In this document: positions 21,320-31,650 of the stretch, piece after piece
How the letters are laid out: each line of letters begins with the position of its first letter
How positions within the stretch are numbered: position 1 is the stretch's first letter
DNA from: Arachis hypogaea
Taxonomy: Eukaryota > Streptophyta > Magnoliopsida > Fabales > Fabaceae
Direction of reading: 5' to 3'
DNA: 64,000 nucleotides
Assembly (NCBI RefSeq): GCF_003086295.3
Contig: NC_092053.1
Span: 112,175,506 to 112,239,505 of the forward strand
The notes under the pieces: model-generated
What the model saw: only the letters and a program-made list of their open reading frames with translations
Database searches by the model: none
Told to the model about the DNA's origin: nothing
Program-made: the position numbers and the translations under genes

Positions 21320-24196
21320 CCGAGGAGACGGGAAAGAGAACACTCCGAGGAAGACCGAAATCGGGCCGTCAAGCCTAGGCAAGAACCTCCAGGGGACGCC
21401 AACAACCCAGCCTTTGTGGTTAACATCGTAATTGGACGAGATAGTCCCCCTAAGTCCAAATCAGCAACAAGGAAAGATTCCCGGGTGCTCTCCATCTCAA
21501 CAAAGAGCCCCACTGCCAGCAGGAAGCCCCCCACTATATCATTTGGCCCAGAAGACAAATGGTTCAATGACCTTCCCGAGAACCCCCCCCCCCCCATGGT
21601 AGTCACAGCAATGATTGGAACGGGACTGGTCAAGCGCATCCTCGTCGACACGGGAGCCGACTCAAATATCCTATTCAGAAACGTCTTCGACGCCATGGGA
21701 CTCAAGGAATCCAACCTCCAAAAGCACCAACATGGAGTCATGGGACTCGGCGACAATTTTATCAAACCCGACGGGACGATCTCCCTCCCAATCAGCCTAA
21801 GAACTGGCAATGCCAGGAGATCGGTTATGGCAGATTTCGTAGTCCTAAGAGACTCCACTGCCTATAACATCATCCTAGGGAGGAAGACCATCAACGAGTT
21901 CTCAGCCGTAATATGCACCAAGTTCCTAACAATGAAGTTCATAACGGACAAGGGAACGGTTGGTTCCATAAGGGGAGACCTAGAAATGGCAGTCGCTTAC
22001 GACAACGCCAGTCTTTCCTTAAGGAGAGAGTCCAAAAAAGCAGCTGGCGTGTTCCTAGCAGACCTGGATGCCCGAATAGAGGACAAACCAAGACCTGAAC
22101 CAGAGGGAGACATGGAAAAATTTCAGATAGGGAAGTCGGTAGAGCAATTCACCTTCATTAACAGGAATCTTCCCCATGAACTAAAAGGCCCCCTCATGGA
22201 AGTCGTAAGGGCAAACAGCGACCTCTTCGTGTGGACCCCATCCGACATGCCGAGGTTGGACCCCGAAGTCATGTCCCACCGACTGGCCATAAAACCCGGA
22301 GCCAAACCGGTAGCCCAGCGAAGAAGGAAGATGTCGCAGGAAAGAGCTGAGGAAGTCGCTAAGCAAACAACAGGGCTGCTAGAAGCAGGGTTCATCAAGG
22401 AACTCGAGTACTCGACATGGCTGTCCAACGTTGTCTTGGTCAGGAAAGCCAGTGGGAAATGAAGGATGTGCGTAGACTACTCCGACCTGAACAAAGCATG
22501 TCCCAAGGACTCTTTTTCCCTCCCCAACATCAACACTTTGGTAGACTCGGCAGCGGGATATCGATTTCTCAACTTCATGGACGCCTATTCCAGATACATC
22601 CAAATCCCAATGCACCGACCTGACGAGGACAAAACTGCGTTTATAACCCCAGGGGGCACCTACTGCTACAAAGTAATGCCCTTTGGACTAAAGAACGCAG
22701 GGGCCACCTACTAGAGATTGATGAGCAGAGTCTTCCACGACCTCATCGGCAAGACGGTGGAGGTATATGTCGATGATATACTCGTAAAAACGGTAGAACC
22801 AGGCCAACTGATAAAAGACCTCCAGGCCGTCTTTGAGGCACTAAGAAAATACAAAATACGACTCAATCCGCTCAAATGCGCATTCGCCATGGAAGCAGGA
22901 AAATTCCTAGGATACATGATAACCCAGAGAGGTGTGGAAGCCAACCCGGATAAGTGCAAAGCCGTTCTCAAAATGACAAGTCCTGGGTGCATCAAAGACA
23001 TACAACGGCTGACCAGGAGGCTCACAGCCCTATCTCAGTTCCTCGGAGCATCTGCGGAAAGAGCCGCCCCGTTCTTTAACCTAATGAAGAGAGGAATCAC
23101 CTTTGAATGGACCCAGGAGTGCGAAGAGGCATTCGAGCACTTTAAAAGGATACTCTCGGAACCTCCCGTACTCAGCAAACCCGGGAAAGATGAGCCCCTA
23201 TACCTCTACTTGGCCGTGACCACGCAAGCAATGGCCGCAGTACTAGTCAGAGAGGAAGATAAGACCCAACGGCCAGTATACTTCATCAGCAAAACACTTC
23301 AAGGGGCAGAGACGAGATACACAAAGCTGGAGAAGCTAGCCTATGCCCTACTAATCTCATCAAAAAGACTGAAACAATATTTCCAAGGACACACAATCAT
23401 CCTAAGGACCGACCAAGCCATCCGACAAGTCCTCCAGAAACCCGACCTGGCGGGAAGGATGATGGCATGGGCAGTAGAGCTATCCCAATACGATTTACAG
23501 TATGAACCAAGGCAAGCAATCAAAGCCCAAGCCATGGCCGACTTCCTCGTAGAGGTCACAGGGGAAGCACCCGACGTATCGAACACACGGTGGAAGCTCC
23601 ATGTTGACGGAACATCCAATCAAACGTTCGGAGGAGCTAGAATCATCCTCGAGAACTCGGCTGGCATAGCCTTCGAGCAATCCATCAAGTTTGAATTTCC
23701 AGTCTCCAACAACCAAGCCGAGTATGAAGCCTTGATAGGGGGACTGATGCTAGCCAAAGAAGTCGGAGCATCAAGATTGGAAGTCAACAGCGACTCCCAA
23801 GTCGTCACTTCCCAAGTAAACGGCAGCTATCAGGCTAGGGACGCGCTGCTACAGAAATACTTGGAAAAAGTAAAAGAACTATGCAAAGGCTTCAAGGAAG
23901 TAACAATCCAGCATGTTCCTAGAGAAAGGAACGCCCGAGCCGACCTCCTCTCCAAGCTCGCAAGCACTAAACCCGGCACGGGAAACAGATCTCTAATACA
24001 AGGGCTGGCAACAGAACCTGCGATCGTCATGTGCGCAACCCAAGCTCCAAACCCGCCCTCGTGGTTAGACCCGATCTCCCGATATCTAGAGCACGCAGAA
24101 ACACCTCCCAACCAAAAGGAGGCAGAATTTATCAAAAGGGAGGCCCCCAAGTACACGATCATATAGGGACAGCTGTACAAGCGAGGGCTCCACTAA
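21294..24196 (+). pseudogene. Pol of element T: protease, reverse transcriptase, two RNase H domains
   Basis: The frame entered by the -1 slip runs on from 21291. Protease: LVDTGADSNILF at about 21641. Reverse transcriptase: from about 22300, with CVDYSDLNKACPKDSF and the catalytic YVDD at 22766-22777. RNase H-like tether: ISKTLQGAETRY and onward. A second, archaeal-type RNase H starts WKLHVDGTSN at about 23590 and includes NNQAEYEAL. Stops break it at 22460 (TGA, in place of an expected Trp), 22712 (TAG, in place of an expected Gln), 24164 and 24194. All domains and catalytic residues I can check are still there, so the breaks are recent. Confidence 0.88.
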
Positions 24197-25281
24197 CCAC
24201 TATTAAAATGCCTGCGTCCTGACCAGACAGACTACGTCCTGAAGGAGGTACACGAGGGGTGTTGTGGTCACCATATCGGGGGAAGATCTCTAGCAAGGAA
24301 AATCATCATGGCAGGATACTACTGGCCCACCATGATGTCAGATGCTCAGGAATTCGTAAAGAAGTGTAAAAATTCTAGGAGAATGCCAACTTCCACAAAG
24401 CGCCTCCTGAGGAACTCAATCTAATGTTGGCCCCCCGACCTTTCGCCCAGTGGGGAGTCGACCTCCTAGGCCCATTTCCCCCAGGACCCGGGCAGGTGAA
24501 GTACTTAATAGTAGCAATAGATTATTTCACCAAGTGGGTAGAAGCAGAACCACTAGCCAGCATATCCGCAGCGAACTGCCAAAAGTTCATGTGGAAACAA
24601 GTGGTCACAAGATTCGGGATACCGGAAGCCGTCATATCGGACAACGGGACCCAGTTCACCGACAAGAAGTTCAAAGGATTCTTGGAAGGACTAGGGATCA
24701 AGCAAAAGTTCTCCTCAGTCGAACACCCTCAAACCAACGGCCAAGTTGAAGCGGCCAACAAAGTTATCCTAAAGGGGTTGAAAAAACGACTCAATGGGAA
24801 AAAGGGCTCATGGGCAGAAGAACTAGCCCCAGTACTATAGTCGTACAGGACCACCCCCCAGTCATCCACCGAAGAAACCCCTTTCCGACTTACGTACAGG
24901 GTCGACGCCGTCATCCCAGTCGAGATCGGGGAACCGAGTCCAAGGCTGCTCCTCGGTGGGAGTAGCGAGGTCGTCGAAAAAGACCTAGCCGACGAGACGA
25001 GGCAAATGGCGCACCTGGCGGAAGCAGCTATCAAGCAGAGAGTAGCCCTCAGATACAATGGCAAAGTACTGAAAAGAAACCTGGGAGAAGGCGACCTGGT
25101 CCTACGACGAAACGACATAGGCCCACCGACACCAGAAGAAGGCAAGCTAGCCACAAACTGGGAAGGACCTTACAGAGTAAAAGAAGTCCTCGGCAAAGGG
25201 AGCTACAAGCTAGAAAGGTTGAATGGAAATGAAGTACCGAGAACATGGAACATGGCGAACCTCAGAAGGTTTTACTCGTAA
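24197..25281 (+). pseudogene. Integrase of element T
   Basis: The zinc-binding region reads VHEGCCGHHIGG at about 24250. A frameshift near 24370-24380 destroys the second Cys of the HHCC site. After it, the core runs from 24424: GVDLLGPFPP, SDNGTQF and VEAANK supply the D-D-E catalytic triad. A TAG at 24838 replaces an expected Trp. The same frame then continues through YRTTPQSSTEETPFRLTY to a C-terminal GPYRV...MANLRRFYS module and its natural stop at 25279-25281. Confidence 0.87.
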
Positions 25282-25741
25282 GAAGGGGCGGCCAACGTGA
25301 CCCCAACCCCCGTTCCCATGTTCCGCTTTTACGATTTCTTTTATGCTTTATGTGAATACCTACCTTTGTTTAAATTTGTTTATGCATTACAAATCCCTTT
25401 GTCTAACAGTATGATAAGTTTATCTTTTTCAAGTTCATGCTATCCAAGCCTCAAATAAAATGCAGCGTGAAACGGTCGACCTAACGGTGACCCGGGACTG
25501 ATCACCTCGGGAACCATAAGGGACCAAAAAACGACCCAAAGAAAAGCAAAAACGATAATAAACGAACAAAAGCAAAAAAGCCACGACAGCCCGAATATAC
25601 GGAATAAAAAGCAATGACCACGATGGCCCGAATAAAGTCCAACAAAAAGCACTAGAAGTGTTCAAATACAACTAAAAGGCGCCCACCAACGGGCCCAAAA
25701 TGATGAACATTACAAAATAAACAAAGTTAGATCCTAACAAA
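25282..25741. other. Spacer between pol and the antisense gene of element T
   Basis: Non-coding and A-rich on the plus strand after 25520. It holds the 3' flank of both convergent genes. No clear signals are seen. Confidence 0.5.
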
Positions 25742-27558
25742 TCAAAGGATGTCAACAATCTTCCCACCTTCCACAGTCTTCATCGCGCCAACCTGAGAGA
25801 GATCAAGGTCGGGAGCCAGCACCGCCACCTGTAGCTTTATCCCTTCCTCGGTCAGCTTAACAGCATCACGAGCTCCCCTGACAAGATCTTTGTTTCTCTT
25901 CTTTAGGGCCGCTACCTCCTGAGCAGCCGCCTCTGCCGAACTCTCAGACAACTTCAACTTCTCTTCCAGCTCCTCAACCCTTTTCTTCACGGCTGCAGTC
26001 TCACCACGGGAGGCATTCAGGTCCTTCATTAAAGCCATGTCCCGATCCACCAACCTATTAATCTCCTTAGCATCCTTCTCAAGTTTCTTTTCACAGTCAG
26101 ACAGCTTGGTTTTTAGAGACTCCTTCCGGGACCGTGAATCCGTCAAATCCTTTTGGGAATTCCTAAGCTTCACCTCCATGGCGTGATAGCTACCCAAGAC
26201 AGGTTCAACCTTCTTGGCGATAGCAGCAGCATGGAGGAGACTTCGATGGATCCACCTAGCCTGCCCGGAGAGGTCGGCTTCATAGAAATACTCCTCGGTG
26301 CCGGAGAGCAATTGAGACTCGATGAAGCCCCCGGTATCGAAGTTCTTCTCCATAACAGAAAGGGCCTTGCCGGTGTCCCGTTTTCTCTTCTTAACATTTC
26401 CCACAAGTCTCAGTTCTTCATCACCAAAGTCATCCTCAAAAATCTCTACCCCCACATCAGAAACCTCCTCAACCTTCTCGGGAGGGACAGCATCTCCCTG
26501 GTGAACCGGGCCGGTCTCGGCCGCCCGATCTCCGGTCTCCCCGGTCTCACCAACCTCCTCCTGCCCTTGGCCCGCTGGAGGGTTCGATGGAGAGTCACCT
26601 TCACCCTCCTCATTTCCCTTAATGAGACTCATCAAGTCAGCTAAAGTTTTCTTCCCGCCAGCCATGGAAACTGTGAACAAAGGAGAAGGGAAAGACGTCA
26701 ATAAAAAAAAGGGGGGGGAAACACAAGTGCAAGGAAGAGATAACCCACCAACATACGACCGACCGGCTTCCCGGTCTCCCATTAGCAAGCGAGGATTAAG
26801 ATTCTTTTCACCAAAAATAGATAACAGAATGTCAGCAATGCTACGATCCTCCTTATTCAACCAGTCATAAGATACTTTGATAAGATAATCAGATCCCGCA
26901 CCAAATCTCCAATAGGTCGGGATCAGACGAGCTCCCTCAGCCGAGAGCCAAAAAGGATGATGCTTTTCTACCGGTCTAACCTTAAAAAAGGTAGACTTAA
27001 ACCCGTGAAAGGAGTCCTCAAAGAGACCAAAAATCCTACGCCCCTGTTGGGCCCTAAAAGACATATAACCCTTCTTAGCCTTCCCCTGGCTAGAAGGGTT
27101 CGTGAGCAGGAAGAGGTAAAGAAAGATGTTCACTGAGATCGGAAGCTCGAGGAACTCGCAGACCATTTCAAAACACCGAATGGAGGCCCAGCTATTCGGA
27201 TGAAGTTGCGACGGTGCAACATCACAGCGATTCAGCAAGCCCATAATAAAAGAGGAAAAAGGCAGACGAAGCCCTAAAGTCGTGAACATAGGCTCGTAAA
27301 CCCACAGCCAATCAACAACTGTTGGGGAAGCCAAATTCTTATGGCACACGCGCTCACGAGCAGCAGGGACAAAGATCTGGTAAAGCGCCTCCTCGGGACC
27401 CCCCCAAATAAGAGTCCAGCTTGTCGTAACTTCTGGAGACTTTCCCTAGTCACCTTGGAAGGGGTATCCTTCACGTCAGAGGAAACCCAAGCATAGTGGT
27501 CGATAAAGTCGGCCAGGGGGCGCTGGACCTGGCTCGAAGAAGCAAGACGATCGTCCAT
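25742..27558 (-). pseudogene. Antisense additional gene of element T (Transposase_28-like)
   Basis: Encoded opposite to gag-pol. The likely start is the ATG at 27558 (MDDRLASSSQVQ). The frame shifts at a C7 homopolymer (27399-27405), then stays open for over 500 codons to 25742. The N-terminal third, with GLRLPF...APSQLHPNSW and GYMSFRAQQGRRIFG, resembles the plant 'putative gypsy type transposon' domain (PF04195). The middle is acidic, and the C-terminal third is a long Glu/Lys/Leu coiled coil. Grande-type elements carry an antisense gene at this place. Function unknown. A TTGTTCACAG acceptor-like site occurs at about 26671-26680, but removing the obvious intron would not keep the frame, so I do not assert splicing. 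Confidence 0.75.
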
Positions 27559-27639
27559 ACCTACATTGGGGGCACCACTAAAGTCAACACGGGAAGTCGG
27601 AAACCCTCAAAACAAGAAAGAGAAAAAGGAAGCTACGAA

Positions 27640-27760
27640 TCTCCCCCTAAACCCAGAAATGCAAGCAAAAAAACCCAGGAAAAACCCAGAAATACAAGCA
27701 AAACCCAGGGAAAACCCAGAAATGCGAGCAAAACCAAAGAAAAACCCAGTGGCACCCCCT
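27640..27760. repeat. Short tandem repeat upstream of the antisense gene
   Basis: About four imperfect copies of AAACCCAGAAATGCAAGC and AAACCCAGG-type words lie just upstream (minus-strand sense) of the antisense start, a possible promoter or leader repeat. The plus-strand ORF 27496-28068 over it is a shadow. Confidence 0.6.
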
Positions 27761-28272
27761 CTAAAAAGGAAAAACAAACAAGAAACGCAAAAGATCCAAG
27801 CATGCAACAAAGCAAAAGCGCCAGAAATAAAGCAACAATTGAAACAAGGGAAGAACGAACAGAAAACTCACCAGAAAAAACAGGAGATTGCAAAGAAAGC
27901 AAAGAGCAAGATGCTTCAAGCAACAGCAGCAGTACGAACAAAAGAGGCAACAACACTGAAGAACTTGCGGAGAAGAGAGGAAGAATAGTAAAAGAAAGGA
28001 GTGGGGGTTACGAAATAAAAGCAAGACAAGAAAAGCGTAACCGCCGAGGAGGAGCACCTAAAGGATAGGGGCATAACTGCCATTTCACCAAAAATTTCAA
28101 AACAACGAAGCGACGGGCATTAAATGCTCAGCGCCAAAACCAAAAAGTGGCACGAAAATCGAAGCGACCAAACGCGAAAGAAAAACAAAGCGTCACCCGC
28201 GAACTGCCGGGAAAAAGAAGAGCTCACGACGAACGCGCCCAGCCACGAGTCTCGGACCTCGAGGCTAACGCG

Positions 28273-28282
28273 TTGGGGGCAC
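28273..28282 (+). promoter_or_regulatory. Polypurine tract of element T
   Basis: TTGGGGGCAC abuts the 3' LTR start at 28283; it is the plus-strand priming position. Confidence 0.75.
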
Positions 28283-28783
28283 TGTTACGGACTGACAGTC
28301 CAGCCCAAGAAGCCGCCGGGTCGGGGCACCGCCCCACCCAAGCCCAAAGGAGCCCTAACGGATCCCTTCGAGTCGGTTAGCCATAACCGACCCAGAGACC
28401 AACCACCTCAACCGCGCTATTAGCCGGGTCGGAACCCCCAGGGTCGGTGCCTGAGGTACCGACCCCCTAGTACGGATGACCCGCATGCGTGGAAAGTGAC
28501 AGCTCAAACTCTCCACCAATGGGCCAAGCCACCACTAGGCCCACCCAACACGCTATATAAGGGGAGAGGACAGCTCTCCCCCCAAGGTACGTCACATCCT
28601 TACCTAACTCTGCCACCCTCAGTACGGACTCTGACTTGATCGTCGGAGTGTCTTTGTAGGTGGCCACCCCCTCACTCCGTTCGCTCCCCAACGTTGCCGG
28701 TATCCGCTCCGCACTCGCCCAGGATCTCTCTCTCTCCATCACCATTCATCGACAACCCGATTACCCGAGAACCCCAGGTAACG

Positions 28784-28787
<4 letters not shown>
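28283..28787 (+). repeat. 3' LTR of element T
   Basis: 505 bp, the same length as the 5' copy. About 12 substitutions are seen by eye, all A/G or C/T. TATAT follows. Confidence 0.95.

Positions 28788-28838
<51 letters not shown>
28788..28838. repeat. TA microsatellite, right part
   Basis: Continuation of the tract that ends at 19415; split by element T. Confidence 0.95.
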
Positions 28839-28841
<3 letters not shown>

Positions 28842-29011
28842 CCTTATAAAAAATAATAAAAAAAATAAATACATATCATTCAAAAAAAATTATATATATC
28901 TTTTAATTATTTTCACTTCTCTTGTCCTTTTATTATTCTATTTTTTTACACTAATATTTGTTTTTACTCCTCCGTCTGTCTTTTTATGTCTCTCTCTATT
29001 TTCAGTTCTTC

Positions 29012-29049
29012 TTTGCTTGAGGACAAGCAAACTTTTAAGTTTGGTGTTG
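29012..29049 (+). promoter_or_regulatory. Inner hairpin and AAGTTTGGTGTTG of element B
   Basis: TTTGCTTG-AGGA-CAAGCAAA (29012-29031), an 8-bp stem with an AGGA loop, then 5 nt, then AAGTTTGGTGTTG. It lies in a CT-rich leader before the 23-codon ORF at 29092, exactly as in element A. Confidence 0.75.
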
Positions 29050-29091
29050 TCGCTTCACTTGTGGATTTTCTATTTATTTTAATGACACCAA

Positions 29092-29163
29092 AGGGAGGCG
29101 AATCATCTCCACGGAGGAGCACAACTAGAAGAATGAGATGGTCACTAGGATAAGTGAGGTGGT
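29092..29163 (+). pseudogene. ORF2 remnant of element B (23 codons)
   Basis: Starts MTPKGGESSPRRSTTRR and stops at 29161. It is basic and parallels the MAPKARE... start in element A, also 23 codons, at the same place relative to the hairpin. It is likely the N-terminal stub of a deleted second ORF. No downstream continuation is recognised. Confidence 0.45.
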
Positions 29164-29533
29164 TAAGTTCCTTTCATTCTATATTTTCTCCCTTTTTATT
29201 ATGATTAGGTTCCTGTTTTTCGCTTATTTTGTTACTGCATGATCAGTTGTTATTTCAATTCCTAGGTTCTAGTTTAATTTACTTTTTTTTATGCTGAAAA
29301 AGAGTGTCTCATGTATTACTCATTGAGCTTGAAATCAAAAAGAAAAGGAAAAGGTGATATATCGCATGAGAGATTGAGTTTAAATTTAAGATTAGTCTCA
29401 TTTACTTAAATGTGGTGGTATTATTTGTGATTCTGAATGAATGACATAAATAGAGCATATTTGAATTTGAATCAAGGGATGTTGATGTATGAGGAATAGG
29501 GATTTAGAGCATATTTAAGATTAGTCTCATTTA

Positions 29534-30937
29534 CTTTGAGTTTTGCACAATTCTATTTATTTCAGGTAGCATTCGGAGGGATTTGACGGAGTTTTGTAGC
29601 AGGAAAGGAAGAAAGCGAATGATGCTATCAATCCTGACATCCTTGCACTCAAACGGAAATAACTTGAGCTACAAAGGTCCAATTGACGTGATTCTAAAAA
29701 CATTGGAAAGCTAACTTCCAAGGCTTTCCAACGATATATAATAGTGCACATTCCACCTCCAGCAACCTCTGCATCCTCCACGTAGAACTTGGTTCTTGCC
29801 AAGTTCAGCGTGGATTTAAGAACTCCCAGGGAAGCACACGCTGCCTTCTCCACGCTAAACTTGGGAAAAGGCAAGTTCAGCGTGGATTCAAAGGAACACG
29901 CTAAAGACGCCACTGCCTCCTCCACATTGAACTTGGAAATTTCCAAGTTCAGTATGAATCCTGATAATACCAGTGGTTCCCAATCTTCTTCCAAAGGCTG
30001 CACGCATGGTTTAATTAATTTTGGTTAAATTTGTATTTTATTTTAAAATAGGAAAAGATATTATTTTAGTTTTATAAAATATATTTTTAAATTAATTAGG
30101 ATTAGATATAAAAGGGAAAAGAAACTTCTCTTCTATTCCATATTATTCACAATTTACAGTTTAAGAGAATCCTAGTTTCCACTCTGAACCATGAGCAACT
30201 AAACCTCCACTGTGAAGGTTAGGAGCTCTGTCTATTGTATGGATTGATTCTATTGTTTTTCTATTTTAATTCATGTATTGATTCATATAATTCAAGAAGC
30301 GTTTTCGTTCTTTATTTTATGAAATTGGGTAGAACGAAAGTATGACCCTCTTTCTAATTGAGTTCTTGTATAACTTGGAAAAGCTCTTTACTTGAACAAC
30401 AGCTTGAAAACATATTCTCCTAAATTTCTAATTTTCTGGACTTAACAGGATACGTGACATATAATCCTCTTATATTTGGGTAATTAGGATTTCTGTGGCA
30501 TATAACTAGAATTGAACTTCACCCTCTAATTGAAATTAATTGACCAAGGAATTGGTGGTTGATGAGAGTTAGAGGAGACTAAAAAGATCTAAGGAATTAG
30601 GGTTTAGTCACATATAGTTTGCCATGAATTAGATCTTGCTTGATTAAAATAATTAGTAAGAAAAGTCAATCTGGAAAATAGATAACTCTGAAGCATTAAC
30701 TGTTTCTCCATATATATTTCACAACTTATTTACTGCCTGCCTTCTGATATTCTGAATTTACTTTTTAATGCTTTTGAACTCTCAAACACCATTTCTGTTT
30801 GTCTAACTAAGTAAATCACTTAAGCATTGTTGCTTAGTCCATCAATCATTATGGGATCGACCCTCACTCACCTGAGATAATACTTGGTACGACCCGGTGC
30901 ACTTGCCGATTAGTTTGTGGTTTAAAATTCCGCACCA
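29534..30937 (+). repeat. 3' LTR of element B, 5'-truncated
   Basis: Aligns with 12937-14328 and ends CCGCACCA. The first 98 bp of the LTR and the polypurine tract are missing. At the breakpoint a 24-bp word, ATTTAAGATTAGTCTCATTTACTT, found at 29384-29407, is repeated at 29513-29536. Confidence 0.8.
29778..29957. repeat. Palindrome array in the 3' LTR of B, exact 72-bp period
   Basis: Three 36-bp dyads start at 29778, 29850 and 29922, each CCACG...ACTTGG + 6 nt + (C/G)CAAGTTCAG..., separated by 36-bp spacers that also resemble each other. A TATA-like GATATAAAAG follows at about 30105. Confidence 0.9.
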
Positions 30938-31306
30938 AAAGTAAATCCTTGAAAGCATGATTAGAGGAGACTTGAGTGAATTGACCCTAAACACCGAGCG
31001 TTGAGAGTGTATACACACCTAGTGAGGGTTCAATTACTCAATTCTATGTCTCCACATTTCTTATCATGTGTTCTTGAAAGTTGCTTCTTTTTAATGGATG
31101 AATCAATTCTTTAGATTTTGATTTCATTGAATTGCTTAGCCCTACATGTCTATATACTTGCTTGGGAATTTGATTGTTTATTTTCACCAATTCAATAGGA
31201 TACTATAGTATATATAGGTATATATAGTATATACATACCTGCATGCATATAGATAGTTGCATTCAATAAGACGTTTACCCTTTCATTCATCTCCTTTGGT
31301 TGTGTA
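30938..31306 (+). mobile_element. Last internal segment of outer element C
   Basis: Resumes element C after B (AAAGT duplication). Non-coding; leads into the terminal hairpin and LTR. Confidence 0.6.
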
Positions 31307-31344
31307 TAGCATGAGGACATGCTATTATTTAAGTGTGGGGGAAT
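31307..31344 (+). promoter_or_regulatory. Terminal hairpin and polypurine tract of element C
   Basis: TAGCATG-AGGA-CATGCTA (31307-31324), 6 nt, then AAGTGTGGGGGAAT directly before the LTR start at 31345. This is a good purine-rich tract in the expected place. Confidence 0.8.
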
Positions 31345-31650
31345 TGATGAGTCCATATTTTACGATATATTTCGGTTTGATTTGAGTGGACTTCATCACA
31401 TAAACCCACATTTATTCATCCAAATAGCATGCTTTTGAGATTTCTCCCTAAATTGTGCTTGAAAGTGAAAACATACTCTTTTGTGCTTAATTTGGTCAAT
31501 TTTAATTCACCTTAATCCCATTTGGTGCCATGATGTGTTTGTTAAATGATTTCAGATTTTTAAGGCAAGTTTGGATTGAAGAAAGTGAACAAAGAGCATC
31601 CAAAAGGGGAGAAAGCATGAAGAAAATGGAGTTTGGAAGTTGCAGCAAGG

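Larger units (their letters stand above)
19416..28787 (+). mobile_element. Element T: full-length Tat-type Ty3 retrotransposon
   Basis: Two 505-bp LTRs flank 8.4 kb carrying gag, protease, reverse transcriptase, RNase H, a second RNase H, integrase and an antisense gene. TATAT before and after is compatible with a 5-bp duplication in TA repeats. The double RNase H and the antisense gene with a Transposase_28-like domain place it in the Tat group, near Grande-type elements (family knowledge). The LTRs differ at about 12 sites by eye (2.4%), all transitions. Confidence 0.92.
12839..30937 (+). mobile_element. Element B: decayed Athila-like non-autonomous element with nested insertions
   Basis: The 5' LTR (12839-14328), a decayed primer site, a gag-protease pseudogene, an internal palindrome array, an inner hairpin and a truncated 3' LTR (29534-30937) are in the normal order. 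AAAG(T) occurs just before the 5' LTR (12835-12839) and just after the 3' LTR (30938-30942), consistent with a 4-5 bp target duplication in element C. It has since been interrupted by a hAT fragment and by element T. Without those two it would be about 8 kb. Confidence 0.85.

Noticed and set aside
20426..21858. Minus-strand ORFs of 219 and 193 codons opposite gag and protease of element T
   Set aside because: Shadows of the GC-rich coding strand; no recognisable domain, and the sense proteins are clear.
26671..26756. Intron in the antisense gene of element T
   Set aside because: A good acceptor is present, but the obvious GTATGT donor gives an 86-bp intron that breaks the frame; left unasserted.
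27496..28068. 190-codon plus-strand ORF rich in Lys, Asn and Thr
   Set aside because: Overlaps the antisense gene start and its upstream repeats; low complexity, no domain.
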